Shown: one piece after another, positions 1 to 7,054 of the stretch
Numbering within the stretch: the stretch's first letter is position 1
Layout of the letters: each line of letters opens with the position of its first letter
Origin: Coriobacteriia bacterium
GTDB taxonomy: Bacteria > Actinomycetota > Coriobacteriia > WRKU01 > WQUG01
NCBI GenBank assembly: GCA_009781115.1
Contig: WQYT01000015.1
Coordinates: 1 to 33,193, forward strand
Direction of reading: 5' to 3'
DNA length: 33,193 bases
Notes under the pieces: model-generated
Told to the model about the DNA's origin: nothing
Databases searched by the model: none
What the model saw: the letters and a program-made list of their open reading frames with translations, nothing else
Position numbers and translations under genes: made by a program

Positions 1-762
1 ACGAAGACCTTCCCGGACAACGAGTACCTGCTGTTCGCCACGCGCGCCGGCATGGTGAAAAAGACCGCCATGGACGCCTACAAGAACGGCCGGCGCGACG
101 GTATCATCGCGATCAAGATGCGCGACGACGATGCGCTGATCTCGGTACGTCGCGTGCATGAGGGCCAGAAAGTCATCATGGTGAGCACGGTGGGCAAGGC
201 GATACTGTGGGACGAGGACGAGGCCCGGCCCATGGGGCGCGACACCCAGGGCGTCAAGGGCATGAACATCAAAGAGAGCGAGGGCGAGGCAGTCCTCGGC
301 ATGGAGATCGCGCCGAAAGGCTCCGAGCTCTTCGTGGTAACCGAGCGTGGCTACGGCAAGCGTACGCCCATTGACGACTACCCGAAGCATCACCGCGGTG
401 GTCAGGGCGTCAAGACCATCGTGGTCACGCCTAAGAAGGGCCTGCTTGCCGGCATGAAGATTGTCGGCCCCGGCCACGAGCTCATGCTGGTCAGCGAGGA
501 AGGCGTGGTCATCCGCGTCAAGTCCGACGACATCAGCAAGCTGGGCCGCTCGACCCAGGGCGTCAAGGTCATGAACGTCGGCGAGACCGACCGCGTGAGC
601 GCCATCGCCCGCGTGAGCAGCGGCAAGAAGAAGGCGAAAGCTGCACGGGCGGCGAAAGCTCCCGAGGGCCAGGAAGCCCTCGCCGTCGAAGGCCTGGAAC
701 TCGAAGAGCCCGAAGCAGACGAAGCCGACGCGTTACTCGACGAGGAGTTCAACGAAGAGTAG
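1..762 (+). CDS. gyrA: DNA gyrase subunit A, C-terminal part (5' truncated by window)
   Basis: Frame open from base 1 (TKTFPDNEYLLFATRAGMVKKT...); beta-pinwheel repeats typical of the GyrA CTD (GMNIKESEGEAVLGMEI, TERGYGKRTPIDDYPKHHRGGQGVKTI) and acidic C-terminal tail. Confidence 0.95.
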   Translation, partial: TKTFPDNEYLLFATRAGMVKKTAMDAYKNGRRDGIIAIKMRDDDALISVRRVHEGQKVIMVSTVGKAILWDEDEARPMGRDTQGVKGMNIKESEGEAVLGMEIAPKGSELFVVTERGYGKRTPIDDYPKHHRGGQGVKTIVVTPKKGLLAGMKIVGPGHELMLVSEEGVVIRVKSDDISKLGRSTQGVKVMNVGETDRVSAIARVSSGKKKAKAARAAKAPEGQEALAVEGLELEEPEADEADALLDEEFNEE

Positions 763-796
763 CCCCCATTCGTGCGTAGGGGTTGCGGAGCGCCTG

Positions 797-821
797 GAGA
801 AGGCTCCGGTGGAGCCTTCTC
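797..821 (+). terminator. Candidate terminator hairpin downstream of gyrA
   Basis: Perfect 11-bp inverted repeat GAGAAGGCTCC-ggt-GGAGCCTTCTC 35 bp after the gyrA stop; no clear T-tract. Confidence 0.5.
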
Positions 822-880
822 AGCGGAGCCAAGGGCGAGCTGGGCGAGCCCCCCGGCGCCCCTCCTCCGGTCGTCAGCTC

Positions 881-979
881 AATATTCGGCCAATAAATCT
901 GCACAACGCGCATAATATTCGCTGTAAAAATCTGCACCAGCATAACAACATTCGGCGTAATAATCTGCACACACCTCTC
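881..979. repeat. Three tandem degenerate 33-bp repeats upstream of AAA ATPase gene
   Basis: Units start at 881, 914 and 947: AATATTCGGCCAATAAATCTGCACAACGCGCAT / AATATTCGCTGTAAAAATCTGCACCAGCATAAC / AACATTCGGCGTAATAATCTGCACACACCTCTC; conserved A-A-Y-ATTCG...AATCTGCAC core. Confidence 0.85.
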
Positions 980-993
980 TGACCTGCTACAAT
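965..993 (+). promoter_or_regulatory. Putative extended -10 promoter for the ATPase gene
   Basis: TGC-TACAAT at 985-993 (TGn extended -10, TACAAT 988-993); weak -35 within the third 33-bp repeat (965-970); predicted TSS ~1000, upstream of SD AGGAGG (1021-1026) and ATG 1036. Confidence 0.5.
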
Positions 994-1035
994 AGCAACA
1001 TGCCACGCACATTAAGCCAGAGGAGGCCATCACCC

Positions 1036-2334
1036 ATGCTCAGCCGCAAAATAGACGCCCAGCTTCTCGCCTGGAAAACCCGGCTCGATCACAAGGCCCT
1101 AGTGGTAAAAGGCGCGCGGCAAGTGGGCAAAACCTTCAGCATCGATCACTTCGCGCGGCAAAATTACCGTTCCTACATCCCCATCAACTTCGAGGAGACC
1201 CCCTCGCTCAAAGCAATCTTTGAAGGCGACCTCGACGCCACAACGATCATCAAGCAGCTCACTCTGCGCATCCCCGGCGCGACGATCATCCCCGGCGGCC
1301 ATACGCTGCTGTTTCTCGACGAGATACAGAGTTGTCCCCAGGCGCGCACGGCTCTGAAATTCCTGGTTCAGGATGGTCGTCTTGATGTCATAGCATCCGG
1401 CTCGCTGCTCGGGATCAACTACGCGGAGGTCTCCTCGTTTCCTGTCGGCTACACCGATCAGCTTGAGATGCACTCGCTGGATTTCGAGGAGTTCTGCTGG
1501 GCGAGCGGGGTTTCGCACGCGGCGCTCACAGACCTGCTTGCGCACTATCAGCAACGTACCCCGATCCCTCAGGCAACGCACGATTATATGCTCCAGTTAT
1601 TCAAAGAGTATATTGTCATCGGAGGGATGCCCGCCGTTGTATCCGCCTTCACCGCACACCACGACTTCAACGAGGCGCTGCGGCTGCAAAAAGGGGTCGT
1701 CAATGACTACCTTGACGACATTGCAAAATATGCGAAGGACGCCGAGAAGGCCAAGGCGCGCGCGTGCTTTCGCTCGGTTCCGCGCCAGCTTGCCAAAGAC
1801 TACAAGAAGTTTCAGTACAGCGTAGTCGAGAAAAACGGGAGCTCCCGCAAGTTCGCCGGCAGCCTGATGTGGCTGCTGGACGCAGGCATCATCACGATCT
1901 GTCACAATCTTAAACGTCCGGAACTCCCCCTGGAGGGCAATGCCGATGAGGCGGCGTTCAAAGTCTACTTAAGTGACACCGGCCTTTTGGTGTCGATGCT
2001 TGAGGAAGGCTCTGCCGCTGACATCATTGACGGAAACCTCGGCATCTACAAAGGGGCAATTTACGAGAACATCATCGCCGATGTCTTTAACAAGGCCGGG
2101 CGCAAGCTCTACTACTTTGAGTATCGCCACCAGATCGAGATAGACTTCTTCATCCGCTACCGCGGCGCCGCAACTGCAGTTGAGGTCAAATCAGCGGAGA
2201 ACACCAAGTCGAAATCACTGCGCGCCATACTCGATAACTACCAGGTGACCCAGGCGATCCGGCTCTCAACCAAAAACATCGGAGAGAGCGGCCCAATTCT
2301 GAGCCTCCCTCTCTATCTGGCCCCCTTTATCTAA
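1036..2334 (+). CDS. AAA family ATPase with DUF4143-like C-terminal domain
   Basis: Walker A-like KGARQVGKT, Walker B LLFLDEIQ, GSLLG motif, C-terminal nuclease-like EIDFFIRYRGAATAVEVKS. Start moved from 1000 to ATG 1036 because of SD AGGAGG at 1021-1026. Confidence 0.85.
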   Translation: MLSRKIDAQLLAWKTRLDHKALVVKGARQVGKTFSIDHFARQNYRSYIPINFEETPSLKAIFEGDLDATTIIKQLTLRIPGATIIPGGHTLLFLDEIQSCPQARTALKFLVQDGRLDVIASGSLLGINYAEVSSFPVGYTDQLEMHSLDFEEFCWASGVSHAALTDLLAHYQQRTPIPQATHDYMLQLFKEYIVIGGMPAVVSAFTAHHDFNEALRLQKGVVNDYLDDIAKYAKDAEKAKARACFRSVPRQLAKDYKKFQYSVVEKNGSSRKFAGSLMWLLDAGIITICHNLKRPELPLEGNADEAAFKVYLSDTGLLVSMLEEGSAADIIDGNLGIYKGAIYENIIADVFNKAGRKLYYFEYRHQIEIDFFIRYRGAATAVEVKSAENTKSKSLRAILDNYQVTQAIRLSTKNIGESGPILSLPLYLAPFI

Positions 2335-2452
2335 CCCGCTCTCACGCCCTGTCCCTCACATCTCTGCCCTGTAACTTCGCGCCTACAAGAGCGAAGGGCT
2401 TTGGATCGTCGCGCAAAGTGTCGTGTCGCTTCTGGATGGCAGCAGTGTGCCG

Positions 2453-2481
2453 TTATCGTATATACTATAAGCACACGATAA
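2453..2481 (+). promoter_or_regulatory. Putative autoregulatory operator/promoter of TA module 1
   Basis: Inverted repeat TTATCGT (2453-2459) / ACGATAA (2475-2481) flanking TATACT (2461-2466), immediately upstream of SD AAGGAG and ATG 2492; nested AGTGTGC...GCACACT pairing as well. Confidence 0.55.
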
Positions 2482-2491
2482 GGAGCACACT

Positions 2492-2791
2492 ATGGTATTC
2501 ATGACAACGCGTGAATTGCGCACCAACACAAAAGAACTGTGGGAAACCCTGGATTCTCAGCAGGAGATCGTACTGACCAATAACGGTAAGCCCCGGGCGG
2601 TTGTGATCCCTACTGATCCCGAAGACCTGGAAGAGACGCTCCTCAGGATCCGCAGCGCTCGCGCAAAGGCGGCATGGTATTCCATCCGCGCGCAGTCCGA
2701 AGCAAATGGCACAGGCAACTTGAGTATGGACGAAATAGATGCGATCATCGCTGAGTCGCGTGCAGAAAGGCGCGCACAGCAGAGCGCCTGA
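2492..2791 (+). CDS. Type II antitoxin, Phd/YefM-like
   Basis: 99 aa: TTRELRTNTKELWETLDSQQEIVLTNNGKPRAVVIP is a typical Phd/YefM N-terminus; next to a PIN-domain ORF. Confidence 0.75.
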   Translation: MVFMTTRELRTNTKELWETLDSQQEIVLTNNGKPRAVVIPTDPEDLEETLLRIRSARAKAAWYSIRAQSEANGTGNLSMDEIDAIIAESRAERRAQQSA

Positions 2792-2792
2792 T

Positions 2793-3197
2793 ATGGGAGC
2801 ACCACGCCTGGTTGTTCTGGATACCAATGTTCTGGTATCAGGGAATATCACAAAGCATAATTCCCCTCCCACTGAACTGGTTGGGATGGTGCTTGATGGC
2901 TTATTGCGCCTTTGTTACGACACCCGCATGATGGCTGAGTACCGCGAGGTACTTTCAAGGCCACAGTTCAATTTTGATACTCGCGAGAAAGAGCTCCTGT
3001 TTGAAATGATCACAAGGTATGGCTTCGACGTTGATCCTCCTCGCTCCACTCTTGACTTTTCTGATGAATCAGATCGCCCGTTCTATGAAGTAGCAGAGCT
3101 CTGCCTTTGCCCGTTGGTAACAGGCAATAAAAAGCACTTTCCGCAGAGGGAGTGGATACTCAGCCCGGCGGAGTACCTTGCCGCGCTGTGGGAGTGA
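2793..3197 (+). CDS. PIN-domain toxin (putative toxin-antitoxin system toxin component, PIN family)
   Basis: MGAPRLVVLDTNVLVSG... DTNVLVSG N-terminal PIN motif and ...CLCPLVTGNKKHFP C-terminal motif. ATG 2793 abuts the antitoxin stop; track start 2739 lies inside the antitoxin. Confidence 0.8.
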   Translation: MGAPRLVVLDTNVLVSGNITKHNSPPTELVGMVLDGLLRLCYDTRMMAEYREVLSRPQFNFDTREKELLFEMITRYGFDVDPPRSTLDFSDESDRPFYEVAELCLCPLVTGNKKHFPQREWILSPAEYLAALWE

Positions 3198-3262
3198 GCT
3201 GCTACAAACTGTATCAGAGGAACAACTGTGACAGGGAGACTGTCTCCTTCCGGTACTGGGCA

Positions 3263-3278
3263 ATGAGCCCGGGCTCAT
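3263..3278. repeat. Perfect 16-bp palindrome ATGAGCCCGGGCTCAT between TA modules 1 and 2
   Basis: Direct reading; possible terminator core or protein site. Confidence 0.5.
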
Positions 3279-3336
3279 GCGTAGCGCGCGGGGACCCGGC
3301 GCGCCATCCTTCCTTTCTGGCGGAGGATTTTGACGG

Positions 3337-3365
3337 TTGACAGATCAGCGTATATGAAGTAATAT
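3337..3365 (+). promoter_or_regulatory. Promoter of TA module 2
   Basis: TTGACA (3337-3342), 17-bp spacer, TAATAT (3360-3365); SD AGAGGTGG upstream of ATG 3404. Confidence 0.65.
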
Positions 3366-3403
3366 ATTTATGTATTATCTTTAAGTATGATAAAAGAGGT
3401 GGC

Positions 3404-3691
3404 ATGGATAAGGTTTTTGTGGATGACAGGGTTCCACAGCGACATCCAAATATCTCAAAGAATGATGCAATGGTAGCGTGGAAGAATTGCATGAGGTCTC
3501 GGCCCAGGATCAACAAGAACCCCAGTGAGTGTCTGGCTATTGGAGTAGACGGGAAAGGCAGACTCTTGGAACTTGTTGCCCTGAGGGACACTGAGGGGGA
3601 CTGGTTGATTTATCATGCAATGACGCCGCCTGCGGAAAACGCGAAAAGAGAGCTTCAGTTTGACCGGAGGAAAAGCCATGAAAAACGATGA
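3404..3691 (+). CDS. Putative type II toxin, BrnT-like
   Basis: 95 aa, VPQRHPNISKNDAMVAWKNCM...YLxIGVDGKGRLLELVALRDTEGDWLIYHAMTPP; overlaps a downstream ribbon-helix-helix ORF, toxin-first order as in BrnTA. Confidence 0.55.
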   Translation: MDKVFVDDRVPQRHPNISKNDAMVAWKNCMRSRPRINKNPSECLAIGVDGKGRLLELVALRDTEGDWLIYHAMTPPAENAKRELQFDRRKSHEKR

Positions 3692-3953
3692 ATTGCATAA
3701 GAAGTTCGGCGTTACCGATGCACAGCTTGATGAACGGGCCGCTGAGTACGAGAGCGAGTCCTGGGAAGGGATGGAGTTCGGTAGAATAGTTCAGGGCCGA
3801 CCTAAGATTTGCGATGAGGAACTAAAGCCGTTGACCATCAAAGTGCCCGCCTCGCGCATTGCGGCTATACAAGAGTCTGCTGCCAGGCGCGGCGTCTCAC
3901 GTTCAGAGTTCGTACGTCAGGCGATCGACAACGAGCTTGCGACCGCCTCCTGA
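3678..3953 (+). CDS. Ribbon-helix-helix (CopG-like) antitoxin, BrnA-like partner
   Basis: C-terminal LTIKVPASRIAAIQESAARRGVSRSEFVRQAIDNEL is a canonical RHH motif; ATG 3678 preceded by GGAGGAAA; overlaps the upstream ORF by 14 nt. Confidence 0.65.
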   Translation: MKNDELHKKFGVTDAQLDERAAEYESESWEGMEFGRIVQGRPKICDEELKPLTIKVPASRIAAIQESAARRGVSRSEFVRQAIDNELATAS

Positions 3954-4027
3954 CTGTCTTTGCCCGCTCGTCTCTTCGCGAGTTAAGAAGTTAGTTCACT
4001 GTGAAAAGTATTGGTAGCCTCTGCCTG

Positions 4028-4096
4028 GTATACCATTTGCACCATCTTTAAGATACTGTTTGCACCCTGCCTGGTATACCATATTCCCTCTAGATG
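4028..4096. repeat. Three tandem degenerate 23-bp repeats
   Basis: Units at 4028, 4051 and 4074: GTATACCATTTGCACC... / AGATACTGTTTGCACC... / GTATACCATATTCCC...; includes a 16-bp exact direct repeat CTGCCTGGTATACCAT at 4021-4036 and 4067-4082. Confidence 0.7.
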
Positions 4097-4133
4097 CTAG
4101 TCGGAATCAATATTGCTCGTTAGCAACGAATAG

Positions 4134-4160
4134 AATTCATCCATTATCAATGGATGAATT
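4134..4160. repeat. Palindromic element, same family as the two palindromes inside the DUF1016 gene
   Basis: AATTCATCCATT-atc-AATGGATGAATT, perfect 12-bp arms, 3-nt centre. Confidence 0.8.
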
Positions 4161-4169
4161 AGAATGTAC

Positions 4170-4199
4170 TTGGTCAAGTTGGTCAAGTATGCTATGATG
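4170..4199 (+). promoter_or_regulatory. Promoter/operator of TA module 3
   Basis: TTGGTC (4170-4175), 18-bp spacer, TATGAT (4194-4199); exact tandem 9-mers TTGGTCAAG at 4170-4178 and 4179-4187 over the -35 region. Confidence 0.55.
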
Positions 4200-4227
4200 A
4201 GGTTATCTTGAAAGGATGGTTCCCTTT

Positions 4228-4485
4228 ATGTTGACCTTGCCATTGGCAGAGGCGAAGACTCAGTTTTCGCAGGTGATGAAAAAAGTGCGTACAGGTGAAT
4301 CAGTCACGGTGTCGTACGGGAAAAAGCGTGAACCGATCGCCGTCATCATCCCCTTTGATGACTGGTCGAAACTCAATCGCAAGCCGCGCAAGCTGGGAGT
4401 TCTGCAGGGCAGAGGGTCGGTGGAGTTTGCTGATGACTGGGCGATGACGGCTGAAGAACTGATCGGTGAAGAGCCGGTTGTCTAA
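4228..4485 (+). CDS. Type II antitoxin, Phd/YefM-like
   Basis: MLTLPLAEAKTQFSQVMKKVRTGESVTVSYGKKREPIAVIIPFDDW; SD AAAGG at 4211-4215 favours ATG 4228 over track start 4216. Confidence 0.8.
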   Translation: MLTLPLAEAKTQFSQVMKKVRTGESVTVSYGKKREPIAVIIPFDDWSKLNRKPRKLGVLQGRGSVEFADDWAMTAEELIGEEPVV

Positions 4486-4880
4486 TGGGCTATCTTCTGG
4501 ACACCCACACGATTCTCTGGATGCTGCTGGAGCCGGAGAAGCTCTCGGCGGAAACGCACAAAGTTTTGCTGAATAATGATGTTGATATTTATTATTCACC
4601 TATTAGCTTGTGGGAGATCGCTATCAAATACTCGATTGGAAAGCTTAATCTGCACGGGGTTACTCCTGATGATGTGATGGCGGCCCTTGATGAGGAGCCT
4701 TTTGACTGTCTTGATGTCTTTCCGGGCATCTGGGCGCAGAGTTATCAGCTGCCCCGGCTCCACAGCGACCCTTTCGATCATCTGCTCGTCTGGGAGGCGC
4801 TCACCAACGACCTGACCTTTTTGAGCGCAGACAAAAAACTCCGTGCGTACGAAAGCGAAGGCCTCCGGATCATTGCGTGA
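4485..4880 (+). CDS. vapC: VapC-family PIN-domain toxin
   Basis: MGYLLDTHTILWMLLEPEKLS... SPISLWEIAIKYSIGKL ... HSDPFDHLLVWEAL...FLSADKKLRAY; ATG overlaps the antitoxin stop (TAATG). Confidence 0.88.
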   Translation: MGYLLDTHTILWMLLEPEKLSAETHKVLLNNDVDIYYSPISLWEIAIKYSIGKLNLHGVTPDDVMAALDEEPFDCLDVFPGIWAQSYQLPRLHSDPFDHLLVWEALTNDLTFLSADKKLRAYESEGLRIIA

Positions 4881-5040
4881 GCCCTGCTGCAATGACTAAC
4901 CAACAACTCATTCCGGCCCGGCGCAATACTTCAAGCGGAGCATATGCCGGTATCTTTTCGTCAGGTAATGTTCGTTATAATAACAGCCAGTACACTAATG
5001 TTGTCTGCTCGCGATTGGGCCTTGCGGTAAAGGAGATGAT

Positions 5041-5337
5041 ATGAGTTTTTGTCAACAGTGTGGGACGCAGCTTCCTGAAGAGGCGGTGTGCTGTTCTGGT
5101 TGCGGTGCGAAAACAGGGCCAGAAGATACCGGGAGAAGTTTCGGTTTTGGCGCTCTGGGGTTTTTCTTTCCTCTTATTGGCATGCTCCTCTATTTCGTCT
5201 GGTATAGGAAGCGACCCGGCCCAGCAAAATCTGCGTTAATAGGGGCGATCATCGGTGTGGTTATCTGGCTTGTCCTCATTTTGCTTGGCACATTTAGCTC
5301 CTCTGGGTTGACCACTATAACCAGCGTCTCTGGATAA
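5041..5337 (+). CDS. Small zinc-ribbon membrane protein
   Basis: MSFCQQCGTQLPEEAVCCSGCGAK (CxxC...CxxC) followed by two hydrophobic helices. Confidence 0.7.
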   Translation: MSFCQQCGTQLPEEAVCCSGCGAKTGPEDTGRSFGFGALGFFFPLIGMLLYFVWYRKRPGPAKSALIGAIIGVVIWLVLILLGTFSSSGLTTITSVSG

Positions 5338-5386
5338 CGCGCTAAGCTCACGCGAAGAATTCCGAGCTGGCGACTATAAGCCCTGC

Positions 5387-5557
5387 TTAGCAGCTGCGCA
5401 GCGTGTGATAGAACCCGGCGGGGGACAGGACGACGGAGGGCTCATTGGGAAAGTGCTTCAAGTTGCCGGTGACCAGCGGGCAGAGGCAGAGGTGCGCCAC
5501 TTCCAGAAAGGGCAGATTATCCGCATCGGGAAGCGTGATATTAAGCTCAACCAGAAA
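5387..5557 (-). pseudogene. Degraded PIN-domain toxin (C-terminal remnant)
   Basis: Minus-strand reading FLVELNITLPDADNLPFLEVAHLCLCPLVTGNLKHFPNEPSVVLSPAGFYHTLRSC* matches the C-terminus of the toxin at 2793-3197 (DESDRPFYEVAELCLCPLVTGNKKHFPQREWILSPAEYLAALWE); in-frame stop upstream and no start codon. Confidence 0.8.
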
Positions 5558-5708
5558 TCAGTAAAAAAACGCACGTCTGTCCGTACTCTCTGTTATACTG
5601 GAAATCAGCGACATTCCCATCAGGTCACCGCAGCTCAGCGCCCTGTTTCGTCACTCGCTGGCGGAAAGTGTCCTTGTTATTTCACCCGATGAACCTAAGG
5701 AGGACCCC

Positions 5709-6884
5709 ATGAGCGAGAAGATCGAAACCTACCGGGATGCTGTTGTAAGAATCAAGAACGCGGTGCTGCAAAGCAGGTACCGGGCAGCAAGCGCCGCAAA
5801 TGCAGAGCAGCTGAACTTGTATTTCAGCGTTGGCGGATACATTTCTGTCAATACACGTTCTGGAAAATGGGGAAGTGGTGCCATTGAGGCCATATCGCAA
5901 CAACTCCAGACGGAACTGCCGGGGCTACGCGGGTTTTCGCCGACGAGCATGAAAAGCATGAGGTTGTTTTATGAGGAGTGGAGTGACGTAATTCGTCCGT
6001 TGGCAACGGACGAATTACCGCTTGGAACAAATCGGCAGTTGCTAACTGCCGATTTAGAAAGCGCAAATGGTCCAACCGGGCCTGCTATTGCAAACGCAGT
6101 TGAGTCAGAGGACTTCGCAGCATTTCTGCGGGTGGGATTTACTCATCACCGTCAGATTATCGCAAAGTGCAAAGACCTCGATGAGCGCTGGTACTACATC
6201 AAGCGTTGTGCCGCTGAGTTCTGGTCGGTCGAGGCGCTCAAGTCTCATATGCGCGCAAGGGATTATCAGCACAGCGGCGGCCTGCCAAACAACTTCACTC
6301 TGACGCTGCCTGATGAGCACACTGCGGCAAGGGCGGTGCGTTCATTTAAGGATGAGTATCTGCTGGACTTCATCAACATTGAGGATGAAACTGATCCGGA
6401 GCTTATCGACGAACGTGTTGTAAGTCATGAAATCGTACGCAATATCACGAAGTTCATCATGAGCATGGGCCGAGGCTTTACTTTTGTCGGTGAGAATCAT
6501 CGAGTGATTTTTGATGAGCAGGAATACTTCATTGACATCTTGCTGTACAGTCGAGACCTGCGTTGTCTGGTCGCGTTGGAGCTTAAGAGTGGCGGCTTCA
6601 AACCTTCCTATCTCGGGCAACTTTCGTTCTATCTTTCTGCTTTGGACGAGCTGGAGAAGATGCCGGATGAGAACGGCTCGATTGGACTCTTGCTCTGCAA
6701 GAAGGCCAGCAAATCGACCGTGGAGTTTGCTGTGCGGGACTATAACAAGCCGATGGGTGTTGCCGTTTATAAGGCTGCCGAGGATGTCCCGGAGCAATAT
6801 CAATCCTTGAAACCCCTTATCGACGGCGTGCAGGGTATTCTGTCTGAGGAGAACGAGGTTGATAGTGCAGCACCCTCGCAGTGA
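5709..6884 (+). CDS. PD-(D/E)XK nuclease family protein, YhcG/DUF1016-like
   Basis: N-terminal helical domain (AVLQSRYRAASAANAEQLNLYFSVGGYIS...WGSGAIEAISQQLQTELPGLRGFSPTSMKSMRLFYEEW) and C-terminal nuclease-like domain (FVGENHRVIFDEQEYFIDILLYSRDLRCLVALELKSGGFKPSYLGQLSFYLSALDE). Confidence 0.9.
   Translation: MSEKIETYRDAVVRIKNAVLQSRYRAASAANAEQLNLYFSVGGYISVNTRSGKWGSGAIEAISQQLQTELPGLRGFSPTSMKSMRLFYEEWSDVIRPLATDELPLGTNRQLLTADLESANGPTGPAIANAVESEDFAAFLRVGFTHHRQIIAKCKDLDERWYYIKRCAAEFWSVEALKSHMRARDYQHSGGLPNNFTLTLPDEHTAARAVRSFKDEYLLDFINIEDETDPELIDERVVSHEIVRNITKFIMSMGRGFTFVGENHRVIFDEQEYFIDILLYSRDLRCLVALELKSGGFKPSYLGQLSFYLSALDELEKMPDENGSIGLLLCKKASKSTVEFAVRDYNKPMGVAVYKAAEDVPEQYQSLKPLIDGVQGILSEENEVDSAAPSQ
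5988..6018. repeat. Intragenic palindrome 1 in the DUF1016 CDS
   Basis: GTAATTCGTCCGTT-ggc-AACGGACGAATTAC, perfect 14-bp arms; encodes VIRPLATDELP. Confidence 0.92.
6029..6055. repeat. Intragenic palindrome 2 in the DUF1016 CDS
   Basis: AAATCGGCAGTT-gct-AACTGCCGATTT, perfect 12-bp arms; encodes NRQLLTADL, in the same frame and 39 bp after palindrome 1. Confidence 0.92.
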
Positions 6885-7054
6885 TCGGGCGGGGGCAGGC
6901 TTGCTGGTTAACGCTCTTGTGGAAAAGCGCGAGACGGGGCGTTTGATCCCCCAACTCGTGTATGATACAAGTGCAGTGAAACGTCGGGAGAAATCACCCG
7001 TCTGATGCGTCAGGGGAGCGCTGCCAGCAAGTTCCTGGAAGGAGCCACAAAACT

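Noticed and set aside
881-979. CRISPR array interpretation of the 33-bp repeats
   Set aside because: Repeats are contiguous and degenerate, with no spacers; no cas genes in the window.
749-1033. Minus-strand 94-aa ORF with 11-aa periodic repeats
   Set aside because: Its periodicity is explained by the 33-bp promoter repeats; it runs antisense over the ATPase promoter and has no other protein-like features.
3235-3247. GGAGACTGTCTCC plus nearby AGGAACAACTGTGACAGG as a degenerate copy of the livM REP
   Set aside because: Similarity too weak by eye; would need an alignment search.
5405-5692. Plus-strand 95-aa ORF
   Set aside because: Antisense to a clear PIN-domain remnant on the minus strand; no RBS or domain-like composition.
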